This document shows, piece by piece, positions 35,735 to 44,876 of a stretch of 64,000 nucleotides of DNA; the stretch's first letter is position 1; each line of letters begins with the position of its first letter. The notes under the pieces were generated by a model. The model made no database searches. It saw only the letters and a program-made list of their open reading frames with translations, and was not told where the DNA came from. Origin of the DNA: Flavobacterium hydatis. GTDB lineage: Bacteria; Bacteroidota; Bacteroidia; Flavobacteriales; Flavobacteriaceae. The translations under genes and the position numbers were made by a program. The stretch is from NCBI RefSeq assembly GCF_000737695.1, contig NZ_JPRM01000010.1:1-64000 (forward strand), given 5' to 3'.

Positions 35735-35745
35735 CCTTAAGTGTT

Positions 35746-36501
35746 TTAGAGATTAACAATTTTTAAAAACTCATCGACAAACAAATCTATTCTAGTTGCT
35801 TTCATAAGCTGTGGTTCGGCAGGTAGCAAACTTGACCGAAATACACTGTTGAGTGTATCATCCGTTTCTTTCCTAAAACGTTTACTATCCATTATTTTTG
35901 AGGTCATTACAGATAAATCAAGCTCGTTAATAACACTTTGATAAGCCTCGTATATTCCTGTCTTTTCTCGACCATCTACCTGGTTCCAAAACATCCACAT
36001 TTTTTGATCCTTATTACTCTCATCTGTTTCGGGTAAACCAAGGAATGCTTTAGTAAAGCTCAATGTACTTTCCATAACTAGACGGTCAGCACTGATTGGA
36101 GAAAAAATAAAATCCATTCTTCTTAGGGTAGTAAGCACACCTTTTGTATTGGCTGTACCAGGAAGGTCAAAAAAAATTATATCAGGCTCTATTGCAGATT
36201 CATTTACGTATTCCAAAGCCTTTGACAAGGCATCCTCCGCTTTACAACTGATAATCGGATATGCCTTTTTATTGATACTTTGATACAACTTCATTGCAGC
36301 TCTTTTATGGTAGTTATTCTGCATAATCGTTTTCAAATCTCTTTCTCTCATATTGGCTAAACTGTGTTGTGGAAAATCACAATCTATTACAACTACATTA
36401 AATCCTAAACGATAATGCAATACACTTGAAAGTAGTGCAGTCATAGTAGATTTTCCAACACCGCCCTTAGGCGTTGAAAAACTGATTTTTAAGGTTTTCA
36501 T
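35746..36501 (-). CDS. traA: ParA-family ATPase TraA
   Basis: About 251 residues. The deviant Walker A motif PKGGVGKST follows the first strand (residues ~10-18), VVIDCDFPQ provides the second acidic site, and IIFFDLPG matches Walker B. ParA proteins partition DNA or position conjugation machinery; TraA of CTnDOT-type elements opens the tra region. A second in-frame ATG at 36513 adds MERK; the ATG at 36501 follows a GGAAAG stretch and fits the family start MKTLKISF. Confidence 0.88.
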   Translation of the reverse strand: MKTLKISFSTPKGGVGKSTMTALLSSVLHYRLGFNVVVIDCDFPQHSLANMRERDLKTIMQNNYHKRAAMKLYQSINKKAYPIISCKAEDALSKALEYVNESAIEPDIIFFDLPGTANTKGVLTTLRRMDFIFSPISADRLVMESTLSFTKAFLGLPETDESNKDQKMWMFWNQVDGREKTGIYEAYQSVINELDLSVMTSKIMDSKRFRKETDDTLNSVFRSSLLPAEPQLMKATRIDLFVDEFLKIVNL

Positions 36502-36513
36502 TTTTCTTTCCAT

Positions 36514-37090
36514 TTTTTAAATATTTATTGTTACACATTTTATTTGTTTGGTAGGTTTAAATATTGGTGTATTTGAATAGTACCTATTTTACATATGCCG
36601 GTATTCCCTTTTTGAAAATTTCCTTGATTGTTGTTTGCTTTCATTACAGCTTGGTGAGGAATAATTTTTAGCAAATGGTAAACGTTGCAATCGGTAAAAT
36701 GCTTTACCACTTTTATGCTTTTACATTTTTAAAGTTCTACGCTTTTAAAACCTTATGCTTTTATTCCAAAATATCTGTATCCAAATACTCCTTTCTTATT
36801 TACCTGTACACATTTTTTATAACCTGCATTAAAACCATAAAGCAAATAAAGCGATTGAATTAGCTCCTTATTGCTGTGTGGCAGTGTTTGGCACTCAAAG
36901 GCAGAGTTTGTCTGGCGATTACATTACAATACTCTTGCAGACAGACCTTTACTTTGTAAAATGATTTTTATTAACAGATTTATGCGAAGCATCTCGACAG
37001 AATGGAAACTAAACAGAACGGTCTTCAGCCGTTTTTCCCCGTTACATTTAATCCGTCCCGAAGGGCGGATCTTTGTGTTCACCAGAACAC
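36514..37090. other. divergent intergenic region between traA and mobA
   Basis: No convincing gene is present. It contains four copies of an (A)(T/C)GCTTTA-like motif starting at 36699, 36715, 36739 and 36755 (spacing 16, 24, 16), and the promoter of the minus-strand tra genes must lie here. The right end grades into the candidate oriT. Confidence 0.5.
36699..36764 (+). repeat. short iteron-like direct repeats
   Basis: ATGCTTTA/ACGCTTTTA motifs recur at 36699, 36715, 36739 and 36755. The spacing of 16, 24 and 16 bases is multiples of eight rather than exact helical turns. Position beside a ParA/DUF3408 pair suggests a partition or control site. Confidence 0.4.
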
Positions 37091-37146
37091 GGCAAGTTGT
37101 GTTTTGAGGCACTCTAAACCGGGTTCGTGCCTCAAAACAACTTGCC
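37091..37146. other. candidate origin of transfer (oriT) palindrome
   Basis: GGCAAGTTGTGTTTTGAGGCA (arm 1, from 37091) is matched by an inverted arm ending at 37146 that lacks only a GT pair; the 16-base loop contains AAACCGGGTT. It lies about 65 bases before mobA and upstream of the mobB relaxase, the usual location of oriT. A smaller CCCTG/CAGGG pairing follows (37144-37183). The nick site itself is not identified. Confidence 0.55.
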
Positions 37147-37211
37147 CTGCCGGGAGCTGAAAAACACCTTCCGAAGTCAGGGTTTTGTGTAAGGATTAAA
37201 ATGGACAGGTT

Positions 37212-37649
37212 ATGGACGAAAAAAATAACAACAAACGCAATAAGGGTGGACGTTCGCCAAAAGACGACCCAAGCATCCACCGCCACGTATTTCGATTGAC
37301 GGAGGCGGAAAATGCCAAACTAGTATCGCTTTTTGAAGCATCGGGAATGCCTAATAAAGCAAAATTTATCATTTCGCTGCTTTTCAGCAAGGAGATGAGA
37401 TCGGTTAAAATTGACAAAGGAACAGTTGATTTTTATATGCGATTGACTTCTTTTCACAGCCAATTTCGTTCGGTAGGCGTGAATTATAACCAGATTGTAA
37501 AGCTGTTGTACCGTCATTTTTCAGAGAAAAAGGCGGCAGCTTTTCTCTATAAATTGGAAAAACAGACCGCTGAAATGGCGGTACTATGCCAAAAAATCAT
37601 TCAGATAACCGAAGAATTTGAAGCAAAATACCTCAAAAAAAAGCCTTAG
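37212..37649 (+). CDS. mobA: mobilisation accessory protein MobA
   Basis: A 145-residue basic protein with the DNA-binding start DPSIHRHVFRLTEAENAKL typical of relaxosome accessory proteins (MobA/MobC-like ribbon-helix-helix). A helical C-terminal part follows (YNQIVKLLYRHFSEKKAAAF). It would bind next to oriT and help the relaxase. It is separated from mobB by two bases. Confidence 0.85.
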   Translation: MDEKNNNKRNKGGRSPKDDPSIHRHVFRLTEAENAKLVSLFEASGMPNKAKFIISLLFSKEMRSVKIDKGTVDFYMRLTSFHSQFRSVGVNYNQIVKLLYRHFSEKKAAAFLYKLEKQTAEMAVLCQKIIQITEEFEAKYLKKKP

Positions 37650-37651
37650 AA

Positions 37652-38941
37652 ATGATAGCAAAAATAGGAAGAAGCGGAAAATTATACGGAGCATTGGCGT
37701 ACAATCAGCTCAAAGTGGAGAATGAAAACGGGCAGATTTTGTTTGGCAATAAGATGATTGAAACCGCGAGCGGTCACTATTCCGTCGCAAAGTTAGCCCA
37801 GTCTTTTGCCCCTTATCTCATTGCCAACCGCAATACGGAGAAACATACGTTGCATATTTCGCTCAATCCCGATCCGAAAGATAAGGTAAGCGATGACATG
37901 TACAAGGAGATGGCAGAAGCATATATGCAGGAGATGGGTTATGGCCAGCAGCCTTATGTGGTGTTCAAACATACTGATATTGACCGAAGCCATATTCATA
38001 TTGTATCGGTTTGCGTGGATGAACAGGGCAAAAAGATTTCGGACAAGTTCGAGAAAATGCGTTCTATGAATGTGTGCCGTGAGCTGGAAAGGAAATATGG
38101 ATTGGTACCCGCAACAGATAAAGAGCATAAACAGAACGACAAGGTTTTCCGTCCGGTAGATTATCGGGCAGGTGATGTAAAAAGTCAGATAGCTTCAATA
38201 GTACGTCACCTGCCGAATTATTATAAATACCAAACTTTGGGAGAATACAATGCCTTGCTTTCCCTCTTTAATGTTACCACCGAAAAAGTTGGAGGGGAAT
38301 TACAAGGAGAGATGCGACAGGGTTTACTATACATTCCTTTAAATGAAAAAGGCGAAAGAGCCGGACATCCGTTCAAAGCTTCTTTATTCGGAAAGAATGC
38401 CGGACTGCCGACTTTGGAATTGCACTACGCGAAATCCAAAAAAACTTTAAAAGACCACCCGGCAAAGCCAACCATTAAAGCTGCAGTTACCATTGCTTTA
38501 CAATCAACAAGTGATGAGCTGGCTTTTAAAAAACAGTTAGGCGAACAGGGAATTAACGTAGTAGTACACAGAAATGATACAGGACGTATTTACGGAATCA
38601 CCTTTATAGACCATAATTCTAAAACAGTATGGAACGGTTCACGATTGGGAAAAGAGCTTTCTGCCAATACCTTTAATGATTACTGGAACAATAATATCAA
38701 ACCGGAAATTATAGAGCCTGTGGAAGTGCAGTCAAAAATGACAAAATCAAAAGATGCAGATCTTCCTGAAGAGGAACCTCATCATTTATTCGACTTCCTG
38801 AATACCGCTGAAAAACACGAAGACGGTTTGATTGAAGCACTAGGCGGTTTGCTCCCTGAAGCACAGGGCGAAGATTCCCAGGAACAGGATTTTGCCTACA
38901 GAATGAAGAAGAAAAGAAATCGCCAAAGAGGTCAGAAATAA
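37652..38941 (+). CDS. mobB: relaxase MobB
   Basis: A 429-residue relaxase/mobilisation nuclease. Metal-binding histidines appear in H107-T-D109 and in the H114-I-H116 pair; HTLHIS (65-70) is the second conserved strand, and the catalytic tyrosine is expected in LYGALAYNQL (11-20). It nicks oriT and stays bound to the transferred strand. The C terminus is strongly basic (KKKRNRQRGQK), as in many type IV secretion substrates. Confidence 0.9.
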   Translation: MIAKIGRSGKLYGALAYNQLKVENENGQILFGNKMIETASGHYSVAKLAQSFAPYLIANRNTEKHTLHISLNPDPKDKVSDDMYKEMAEAYMQEMGYGQQPYVVFKHTDIDRSHIHIVSVCVDEQGKKISDKFEKMRSMNVCRELERKYGLVPATDKEHKQNDKVFRPVDYRAGDVKSQIASIVRHLPNYYKYQTLGEYNALLSLFNVTTEKVGGELQGEMRQGLLYIPLNEKGERAGHPFKASLFGKNAGLPTLELHYAKSKKTLKDHPAKPTIKAAVTIALQSTSDELAFKKQLGEQGINVVVHRNDTGRIYGITFIDHNSKTVWNGSRLGKELSANTFNDYWNNNIKPEIIEPVEVQSKMTKSKDADLPEEEPHHLFDFLNTAEKHEDGLIEALGGLLPEAQGEDSQEQDFAYRMKKKRNRQRGQK

Positions 38942-39042
38942 AAATCAGCCAAACACTGCCCCGCAACGCCATTGACTTCCACATTCTTATAGTCAACCTG
39001 CACAGCTTTTAAATTCACGCCCGAACATTAAAAATTAAAATA

Positions 39043-41061
39043 ATGCAGGGAGAAGATGATTTAAGAGGATTAGCCAAAATTATGGCTTTTATGCGGGCAG
39101 TAAGTATCTTATTGGTACTGATGCACCTTTATTGGTTTTGCTACGGTTACTTTATAGATCGCGGATGGACTTTAGGGCTAATTAACAAAATATTAGGCAA
39201 TTTTCAGCGTACCGCGGGATTGTTTTCGCATACTTTATATACCAAAGTATTTGCCCTGGTATTATTGGCACTAAGCTGTTTGGGTTCAAAGGGAGTCAAA
39301 CACCAGAAGATAACCTGGACCAAAATTTATACTGCTTTGGCGATTGGGTTTGCATTTTTTTTTCTGAATACACCTTTATTAAAGCTATCAGTAACTACCG
39401 CCACAATTCTTTATATCCTTACCACTGGTGTAGGATATATTGCTTTAATGGTTGCCGGAGTCTGGATGAGCCGATTCCTTCGTAACAATCTCATGGACGA
39501 TGTTTTCAACAACGAGAACGAAAGTTTTATGCAGGAAACTACATTGATGGAAAACGAATATTCTGTCAATCTTCCCACGAAATTTTATTACAAAGGAAAA
39601 TGGAACAACGGCTGGATTAACATCGTCAATCCTTTTCGGGCAACTATTGTGTTAGGTACGCCCGGTTCGGGTAAATCATATGCAATCGTAAACAATTACA
39701 TAAAACAGCAGATTGAGAAAGGTTTTAGTATGTATATCTACGATTTCAAATTTGATGATCTTTCTACCATTGCCTACAATCATTTAATGAAACATCGGGA
39801 TAAGTACAAAGTGCAGCCCAAATTCTATGTTATCAACTTTGACGACCCACGCAAGAGCCACCGTTGCAATCCCCTTAATCCTGATTTCATGACAGATATC
39901 TCAGATGCTTACGAAGCAGCTTATACAATTATGCTGAACCTCAACAGGTCGTGGATACAGAAGCAAGGCGATTTCTTCGTCGAGAGCCCCATAATCCTTT
40001 TGGCGGCCATAATATGGTATCTGAAAATCTATGATGATGGTAGGTATTGTACCTTCCCACACGCTATTGAACTCCTGAATAAAAAATATTCTGACGTATT
40101 TACCATTTTAACCTCATATCCCGATTTGGAAAACTATCTGTCGCCTTTTATGGATGCATGGCAGGGAGGCGCACAAGATCAATTACAGGGACAGATTGCA
40201 TCTGCAAAAATTCCTCTCTCAAGAATGATTTCGCCACAACTCTATTGGGTTATGACAGGTGATGATTTTTCATTGGACATCAACAATCCTAAACAACCTA
40301 AAATATTATGTGTAGGCAATAATCCCGACCGCCAAAATATCTATTCTGCTGCACTGGGATTGTACAATTCACGTATCGTAAAACTCATTAACAAAAAGGG
40401 TCAATTGAAGAGTTCGGTTATCATAGACGAGCTGCCCACCATCTACTTTAGAGGATTGGATAACCTTATTGCAACTGCAAGAAGTAATAAGGTCGCAGTA
40501 TGTTTGGGATTTCAGGATTATTCACAGCTGACAAGAGATTATGGCGACAAAGAGAGCAAGGTAATTCAGAACACCGTAGGTAATATTTTTAGCGGTCAGG
40601 TTGTCGGAGAAACAGCCAAAAGCCTTTCGGAGCGATTCGGGAAAGTATTACAGAAAAGGCAAAGTATGAGCATCAACCGCAACGACACATCTACCTCAAT
40701 CTCTACCCAATTAGACAGTCTGATACCAGCTTCCAAAATATCTACCTTGACGCAAGGTTTTTTTGTTGGATCTGTATCGGACAATTTTGATGAACGTATC
40801 GAGCAGAAAATCTTCCATGCTGAAATTGTCGTGGATAATGAAAAGGTTGCTTCCGAAACTGAAGGGTATCAAAAAATACCGGAAATCTTATCTTTTGTTG
40901 ACGAAAACGGTAAAGACAATATGAAGCAGGCAATCGAGGACAATTACAGGCAGATAAAAACGGATATTGTACTGGTTATCGAAACCGAATTGGAACGTAT
41001 AAAGAATGATCCCAATTTAAAGCATTTAGTGCCAAAGGATAGCCCTAAAGGGGATAAATAA
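39043..41061 (+). CDS. mobC: type IV coupling protein MobC (VirD4-like)
   Basis: A 672-residue coupling ATPase. Several hydrophobic segments occupy residues 15-145. Walker A GTPGSGKS is at 205-212 and Walker B VIIDELP near 457-463, followed by ARSNKVAVCLGFQDYSQ. It links the relaxosome to the secretion channel at the inner membrane. It starts 101 bases after mobB. Confidence 0.92.
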   Translation: MQGEDDLRGLAKIMAFMRAVSILLVLMHLYWFCYGYFIDRGWTLGLINKILGNFQRTAGLFSHTLYTKVFALVLLALSCLGSKGVKHQKITWTKIYTALAIGFAFFFLNTPLLKLSVTTATILYILTTGVGYIALMVAGVWMSRFLRNNLMDDVFNNENESFMQETTLMENEYSVNLPTKFYYKGKWNNGWINIVNPFRATIVLGTPGSGKSYAIVNNYIKQQIEKGFSMYIYDFKFDDLSTIAYNHLMKHRDKYKVQPKFYVINFDDPRKSHRCNPLNPDFMTDISDAYEAAYTIMLNLNRSWIQKQGDFFVESPIILLAAIIWYLKIYDDGRYCTFPHAIELLNKKYSDVFTILTSYPDLENYLSPFMDAWQGGAQDQLQGQIASAKIPLSRMISPQLYWVMTGDDFSLDINNPKQPKILCVGNNPDRQNIYSAALGLYNSRIVKLINKKGQLKSSVIIDELPTIYFRGLDNLIATARSNKVAVCLGFQDYSQLTRDYGDKESKVIQNTVGNIFSGQVVGETAKSLSERFGKVLQKRQSMSINRNDTSTSISTQLDSLIPASKISTLTQGFFVGSVSDNFDERIEQKIFHAEIVVDNEKVASETEGYQKIPEILSFVDENGKDNMKQAIEDNYRQIKTDIVLVIETELERIKNDPNLKHLVPKDSPKGDK

Positions 41062-41276
41062 ACCATATCCTCCATAGTTTATGACCTGGCTAAGCAATCT
41101 TCTTAAATTAAAATATCTCTCTATTATTTATAAAAAGTATATTTACCACTAAAATAAACTAAAAACTTATTACACAAATCCAACACGAACTAGTTGTATT
41201 GTGACATTAGTAAACATACATAAAAGTTGTGCGACACCAACTTATACAGTCCCGCATATGGGACAGTAAATTTTAC

Positions 41277-42431
41277 ATGAAAAAAGATAATTCTATGGAT
41301 ATAGTAAACTTGCTAAATCAAGTCACGATTATAAACAAAAAAAATACAGAAATTTTAGACGCAACTGGTGGTCGATTTAATATGTTTCGGATATGTGGCG
41401 TTAATCATTATGAAAACACTCATTCTGCAATTATTTCTGAGTTTTTAAACCCAGTTGGGACACATGGATTAAAATCGAATTTATTAAAATGTTTTATTGA
41501 ATCACTTGGCGATTTTTTTGCAGTCAAAAATTTTAACGTTGAAAGCGCAAGAATTCGTACCGAACACTCAACACGACATGGACGCATCGACATTCTAATA
41601 GAGGATAATCAGCATAATGCGATAATCATAGAAAATAAAATTTATGCAAAAGATCAGCCTGAACAATTAAAAAGATATGACAAGTATGCTAAGATATATC
41701 GAAATGGCTACCAAATACTCTATCTGACACTATTCGGGGATCAAGCTTCTTTGCAAAGTGGAGAAGGAATATCTTATTTATCAATCTCATATAAAGATCA
41801 TATAATTAAATGGCTTGAAGAATGTGTAGCAATTTCGTCGCGTTATCCTATTGTAAGAGAAACAATAATTCAATATATAAATCATTTAAAGCAGCTAACA
41901 CACCAAGATATGAGTATAAAAAACCAAACTGAAATTACTGAAGTTCTATCTAAAATAGAAAATTTACGTGCTGCTAAAGTAATTTCACAAAATTACTCTG
42001 CAACTTACAATTACCTTTCTGAAAAGTATTTTAATCCTAAAATGGAAGAATTTGCATCGCAAAAAGGATTTGAATACCACTTTGAATATAGCGAGGAATC
42101 ATATATAAAATTTCATATAACAAAGTCGAGTTGGCAAGGAAGATATTGGATAGGATTTACTTTTGAAGCTAACAGGTGCTTCTACGGTCTATGTAATAAT
42201 CCTAATGTTTATAGGATTCCCGACGAAACTAGAAAGAAAATTCACGAAGAGTTGGAAAGTTTAAATGTTGGCTCTTATAAAGAAAGTAATTGGTGGCCCT
42301 TTTACTCTTACTTTACAAATCTAACTCTCGATGTTTGGGAAAACGACATTATTAAGGACGACTATTTCTTCGATGATTGTAAAGAAAAAATTAAGCAGCT
42401 ACTTATAGTAATTGAAAAAATAGGAATGTAA
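41277..42431 (+). CDS. PD-(D/E)XK nuclease family protein
   Basis: A 384-residue protein of the PDDEXK_4 type. The core is E46/H49 (YENTHS), D105 in GRIDILIED and E119-N-K121 in IIIENKI, followed by Q127, Q130 and Y134. These are the catalytic residues of a restriction-type nuclease fold. The open frame begins at a GTG at 41229, but the ATG at 41277 fits better; another ATG is at 41295. It is AT-rich, unlike mobC. It is the first of four plus-strand cargo genes and is probably a stand-alone defence nuclease; target unknown. Confidence 0.82.
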   Translation: MKKDNSMDIVNLLNQVTIINKKNTEILDATGGRFNMFRICGVNHYENTHSAIISEFLNPVGTHGLKSNLLKCFIESLGDFFAVKNFNVESARIRTEHSTRHGRIDILIEDNQHNAIIIENKIYAKDQPEQLKRYDKYAKIYRNGYQILYLTLFGDQASLQSGEGISYLSISYKDHIIKWLEECVAISSRYPIVRETIIQYINHLKQLTHQDMSIKNQTEITEVLSKIENLRAAKVISQNYSATYNYLSEKYFNPKMEEFASQKGFEYHFEYSEESYIKFHITKSSWQGRYWIGFTFEANRCFYGLCNNPNVYRIPDETRKKIHEELESLNVGSYKESNWWPFYSYFTNLTLDVWENDIIKDDYFFDDCKEKIKQLLIVIEKIGM

Positions 42432-42583
42432 TTTCAATAGGCGATCGCTTACGTCTCTAACCAAAATAGCCGATTTTAGGTGATCGGAAATTACATTTAC
42501 ACTTAGAACTTCCATCTTGGTCGAGAGAATTCAGTCCACTTGCATCGCCGACTTCGGTTAGGCCAAACGCTAACTACAATTTT
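42432..42583 (+). repeat. cassette-like spacer with shared motif, copy 1
   Basis: Between the two nuclease genes is a 150-base spacer. CTCTAACCAAAATAGCCGAT (42455-42474) corresponds to a similar stretch in the spacer after the YD-repeat gene (44743-44762), and GGTTAGGC (42562-42569) is the inverted match of CTAACC near its left end. Such layout recalls recombination sites of gene cassettes. Confidence 0.4.
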
Positions 42584-43375
42584 ATGACAACAGCACTCTT
42601 TAAAAACATCAAAAAAAACATTGAATCGAATATTTATTCGGCGAAAGAATCAATTGTGGTTTCTGTTGCATGGTTTACTAACAAAGATCTTTTAGGGCAA
42701 TTAAGCGACAAACTCGAAAGTGGCTGCTCAGTTGAAATAATAATCAGTGATCATTTTGAAAATACAAGATTGTCATTTGAAAATTTTATTAAAAAAGGCG
42801 GTAAAGTTTTTATTTTACAAACGCGAAGTGGAAAATTTTTACATGATAAATTTGCTGTTTTTGATGGGGTCAAATTAATTGCTGGCTCTTATAATTGGAC
42901 ATATTCTGCGGAGCATTATAATCATGAATTTGTTATTCAAAGCGATGATTTACAACTTTTAAAGCAATTTTCTATTCGCTTCCGAAACCTTAAAGAAATC
43001 GTTACTAATTACGACAAATTAATTTTGAGTACTCAGGACGCGCTCTTTTCAGAAACAAAAGAAGATTCTTTTTTAATGTTAGAGAATGAATTGCATGACG
43101 AACTAATTGCTTCTGTGGATTTATCAATAAAAGCTGGTGCAAAAATTAATAGATCAATTATCCTAAATCAGATTTACGATTATGGGGCTATAGGCGCCGC
43201 AAATCGTCTAATACAAGAAGGCACAGAAAAATTACATTCAGGATTAATAAAGATGTTTCATATTAACAGACTCGATCTCACAATTGAAAGTATTATTCAA
43301 AAGGATAAATATAGAGTTTTATTTACTGACGAAATACTTTTAAAAGCCAAGCAAAGATTGGCACAATTACAATAA
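42584..43375 (+). CDS. phospholipase D-like nuclease
   Basis: A 263-residue protein with a single PLD active-site motif: H87-D-K89, D94 and GSYNW (101-105), giving the HxKxxxxD(x6)GSxN pattern. Enzymes with one motif form homodimers, as in bacterial Nuc-type nucleases. The C-terminal third is helical and unknown. It follows the PD-(D/E)XK gene by about 150 bases of non-coding sequence. It may cut nucleic acid or lipid; with its neighbour a DNA role is the simpler view. Confidence 0.82.
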   Translation: MTTALFKNIKKNIESNIYSAKESIVVSVAWFTNKDLLGQLSDKLESGCSVEIIISDHFENTRLSFENFIKKGGKVFILQTRSGKFLHDKFAVFDGVKLIAGSYNWTYSAEHYNHEFVIQSDDLQLLKQFSIRFRNLKEIVTNYDKLILSTQDALFSETKEDSFLMLENELHDELIASVDLSIKAGAKINRSIILNQIYDYGAIGAANRLIQEGTEKLHSGLIKMFHINRLDLTIESIIQKDKYRVLFTDEILLKAKQRLAQLQ

Positions 43376-43544
43376 TTACAGTAGCTGGTAACACACGATA
43401 TACGAACATTGCCAAGGTTTATTGTAAGTTCGAGTTTCCACTCACGCAGAAATTAGAATCTACACCGCAAATAAATAGGCAAGCGATATTCGGCAACTTC
43501 GCCAAGGGCGAAACTATTAGTGGCTATTTTATAAAAATCGATCA

Positions 43545-44723
43545 ATGAAAGACGTAATAATTATATCAGTATTTTTATTTTTAATAAACTTTATTTGCTT
43601 AGGTCAAACGAGAAATACAAAGTTTCAATTAGACGATGATGATAGATTAACAATAACTTTAAATGGCAACGTCAGAAGTGCTAAAGTAAAAAATGAAACT
43701 TTAGTCGGTAAGTTTTCTGATTCATTAGCCTATTTTTTTAATGAAAAAGGATTCCCAGATAAAATTATCTATTATGGTTTGGGCTTAGATGTAGTTTTGG
43801 CAAAAAAACTCGTAAATGAAGAAGTTCATTACACCTTTAAAGAAGGCAAATTACTTTCTAAACTGAATAAACTCAGTTTTGGCAATGACGGCGACATTTA
43901 TGAATATGATGAAAACTGGAATCTGACCTTATTAAAAGAATATTATACAAATATTCTCGTTAAAGAAACTTCTTTCAAGTATGATGATAAAAATAGAGTG
44001 ACTGAAAAAACAGAATACCTTTTTGGAGGATTCAGTGATTATAATCCCAAAACTCAAGAAGGAAAATCAAACTACCTGCGCGGAATGGAGAAATATGAAT
44101 ATAACAATCATGACAAAGTGGTTTTAAAACTTACTTATAAATTCTGGGAAAACAAAACAGTTGAGATGACTCAATATAAATATGATGAACATAACAATTT
44201 GATTGAAGAAGGTAATTGTTTAAGTTACGGAGATCCTAATTGTACAATCAAGCCATTGTTTGCATATGAGTATAATTCGAAGAATTTACTCGCTAGAAAA
44301 TATCAATTAGCAAAGTTCTCTCCGAATAATACTGACGAATATTATTTTTATGACGATAAAGGAAACGAAGTTGAAGTTAAGGGTAATTACATTTACCCCG
44401 ATAAAGAACCATTTGTAGGTTATAATTATAAATCTGAATATGACAAGTTTGGTAACAAAATAAAAGAGCAGGAAATTACAGGAAATTATAGAAGTATTAG
44501 ATTTGAGAAATATAAAACACAAATTACTCAATATGATAATTTTCAAAACATGACTTTAGATGAATTTATAGCTTCAGATGGTTCATATATTAAAACAGTA
44601 AAGAAAGTTTACAATTATGATAAGAAAGGTAATTGGATAAATATGGAAACTTACGAAGGCAAAAATCAAAATGATTTAAAACTAGTGGAAATTTCTAGAC
44701 GAGAAATAAAATACTTTAATTAA
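43545..44723 (+). CDS. secreted YD-repeat-like protein
   Basis: A 392-residue protein with a signal peptide (cleavage near residue 20-22, before QTRN) and at least eight repeats of the form YxYDxxxxL/V (YEYDENWN, FKYDDKNR, YKYDEHNN, YEYNSKN and others). Such repeats resemble the RHS/YD family that forms beta shells or adhesive surfaces. There is no toxin domain that I can see. It is flanked by a 12-bp inverted repeat (43519-43530 and 44723-44734). Probably cell-surface or secreted. Confidence 0.75.
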   Translation: MKDVIIISVFLFLINFICLGQTRNTKFQLDDDDRLTITLNGNVRSAKVKNETLVGKFSDSLAYFFNEKGFPDKIIYYGLGLDVVLAKKLVNEEVHYTFKEGKLLSKLNKLSFGNDGDIYEYDENWNLTLLKEYYTNILVKETSFKYDDKNRVTEKTEYLFGGFSDYNPKTQEGKSNYLRGMEKYEYNNHDKVVLKLTYKFWENKTVEMTQYKYDEHNNLIEEGNCLSYGDPNCTIKPLFAYEYNSKNLLARKYQLAKFSPNNTDEYYFYDDKGNEVEVKGNYIYPDKEPFVGYNYKSEYDKFGNKIKEQEITGNYRSIRFEKYKTQITQYDNFQNMTLDEFIASDGSYIKTVKKVYNYDKKGNWINMETYEGKNQNDLKLVEISRREIKYFN

Positions 44724-44876
44724 AAATAGCCACTTAACGGTACTAACTAAAACGGCTGATTTTGTACATCTTGAACGTTTGTTCAAACTAAGAAAGTTAT
44801 ATCTTAGCAGAGAACTCTGCGTCTTTTCTACAACTGAAATATGCAGGCAAAACTTTAGCCGTAATTTGATCTGCCT
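44724..44876 (+). repeat. cassette-like spacer with shared motif, copy 2
   Basis: A spacer of similar length to the one at 42432-42583. It carries GTACTAACTAAAACGGCTGA, which aligns with the left motif of copy 1, and GCCACTTAACGG. The two copies share an order of TAAC, AAAA, GATTTT and a short hairpin, but differ elsewhere. Confidence 0.4.
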
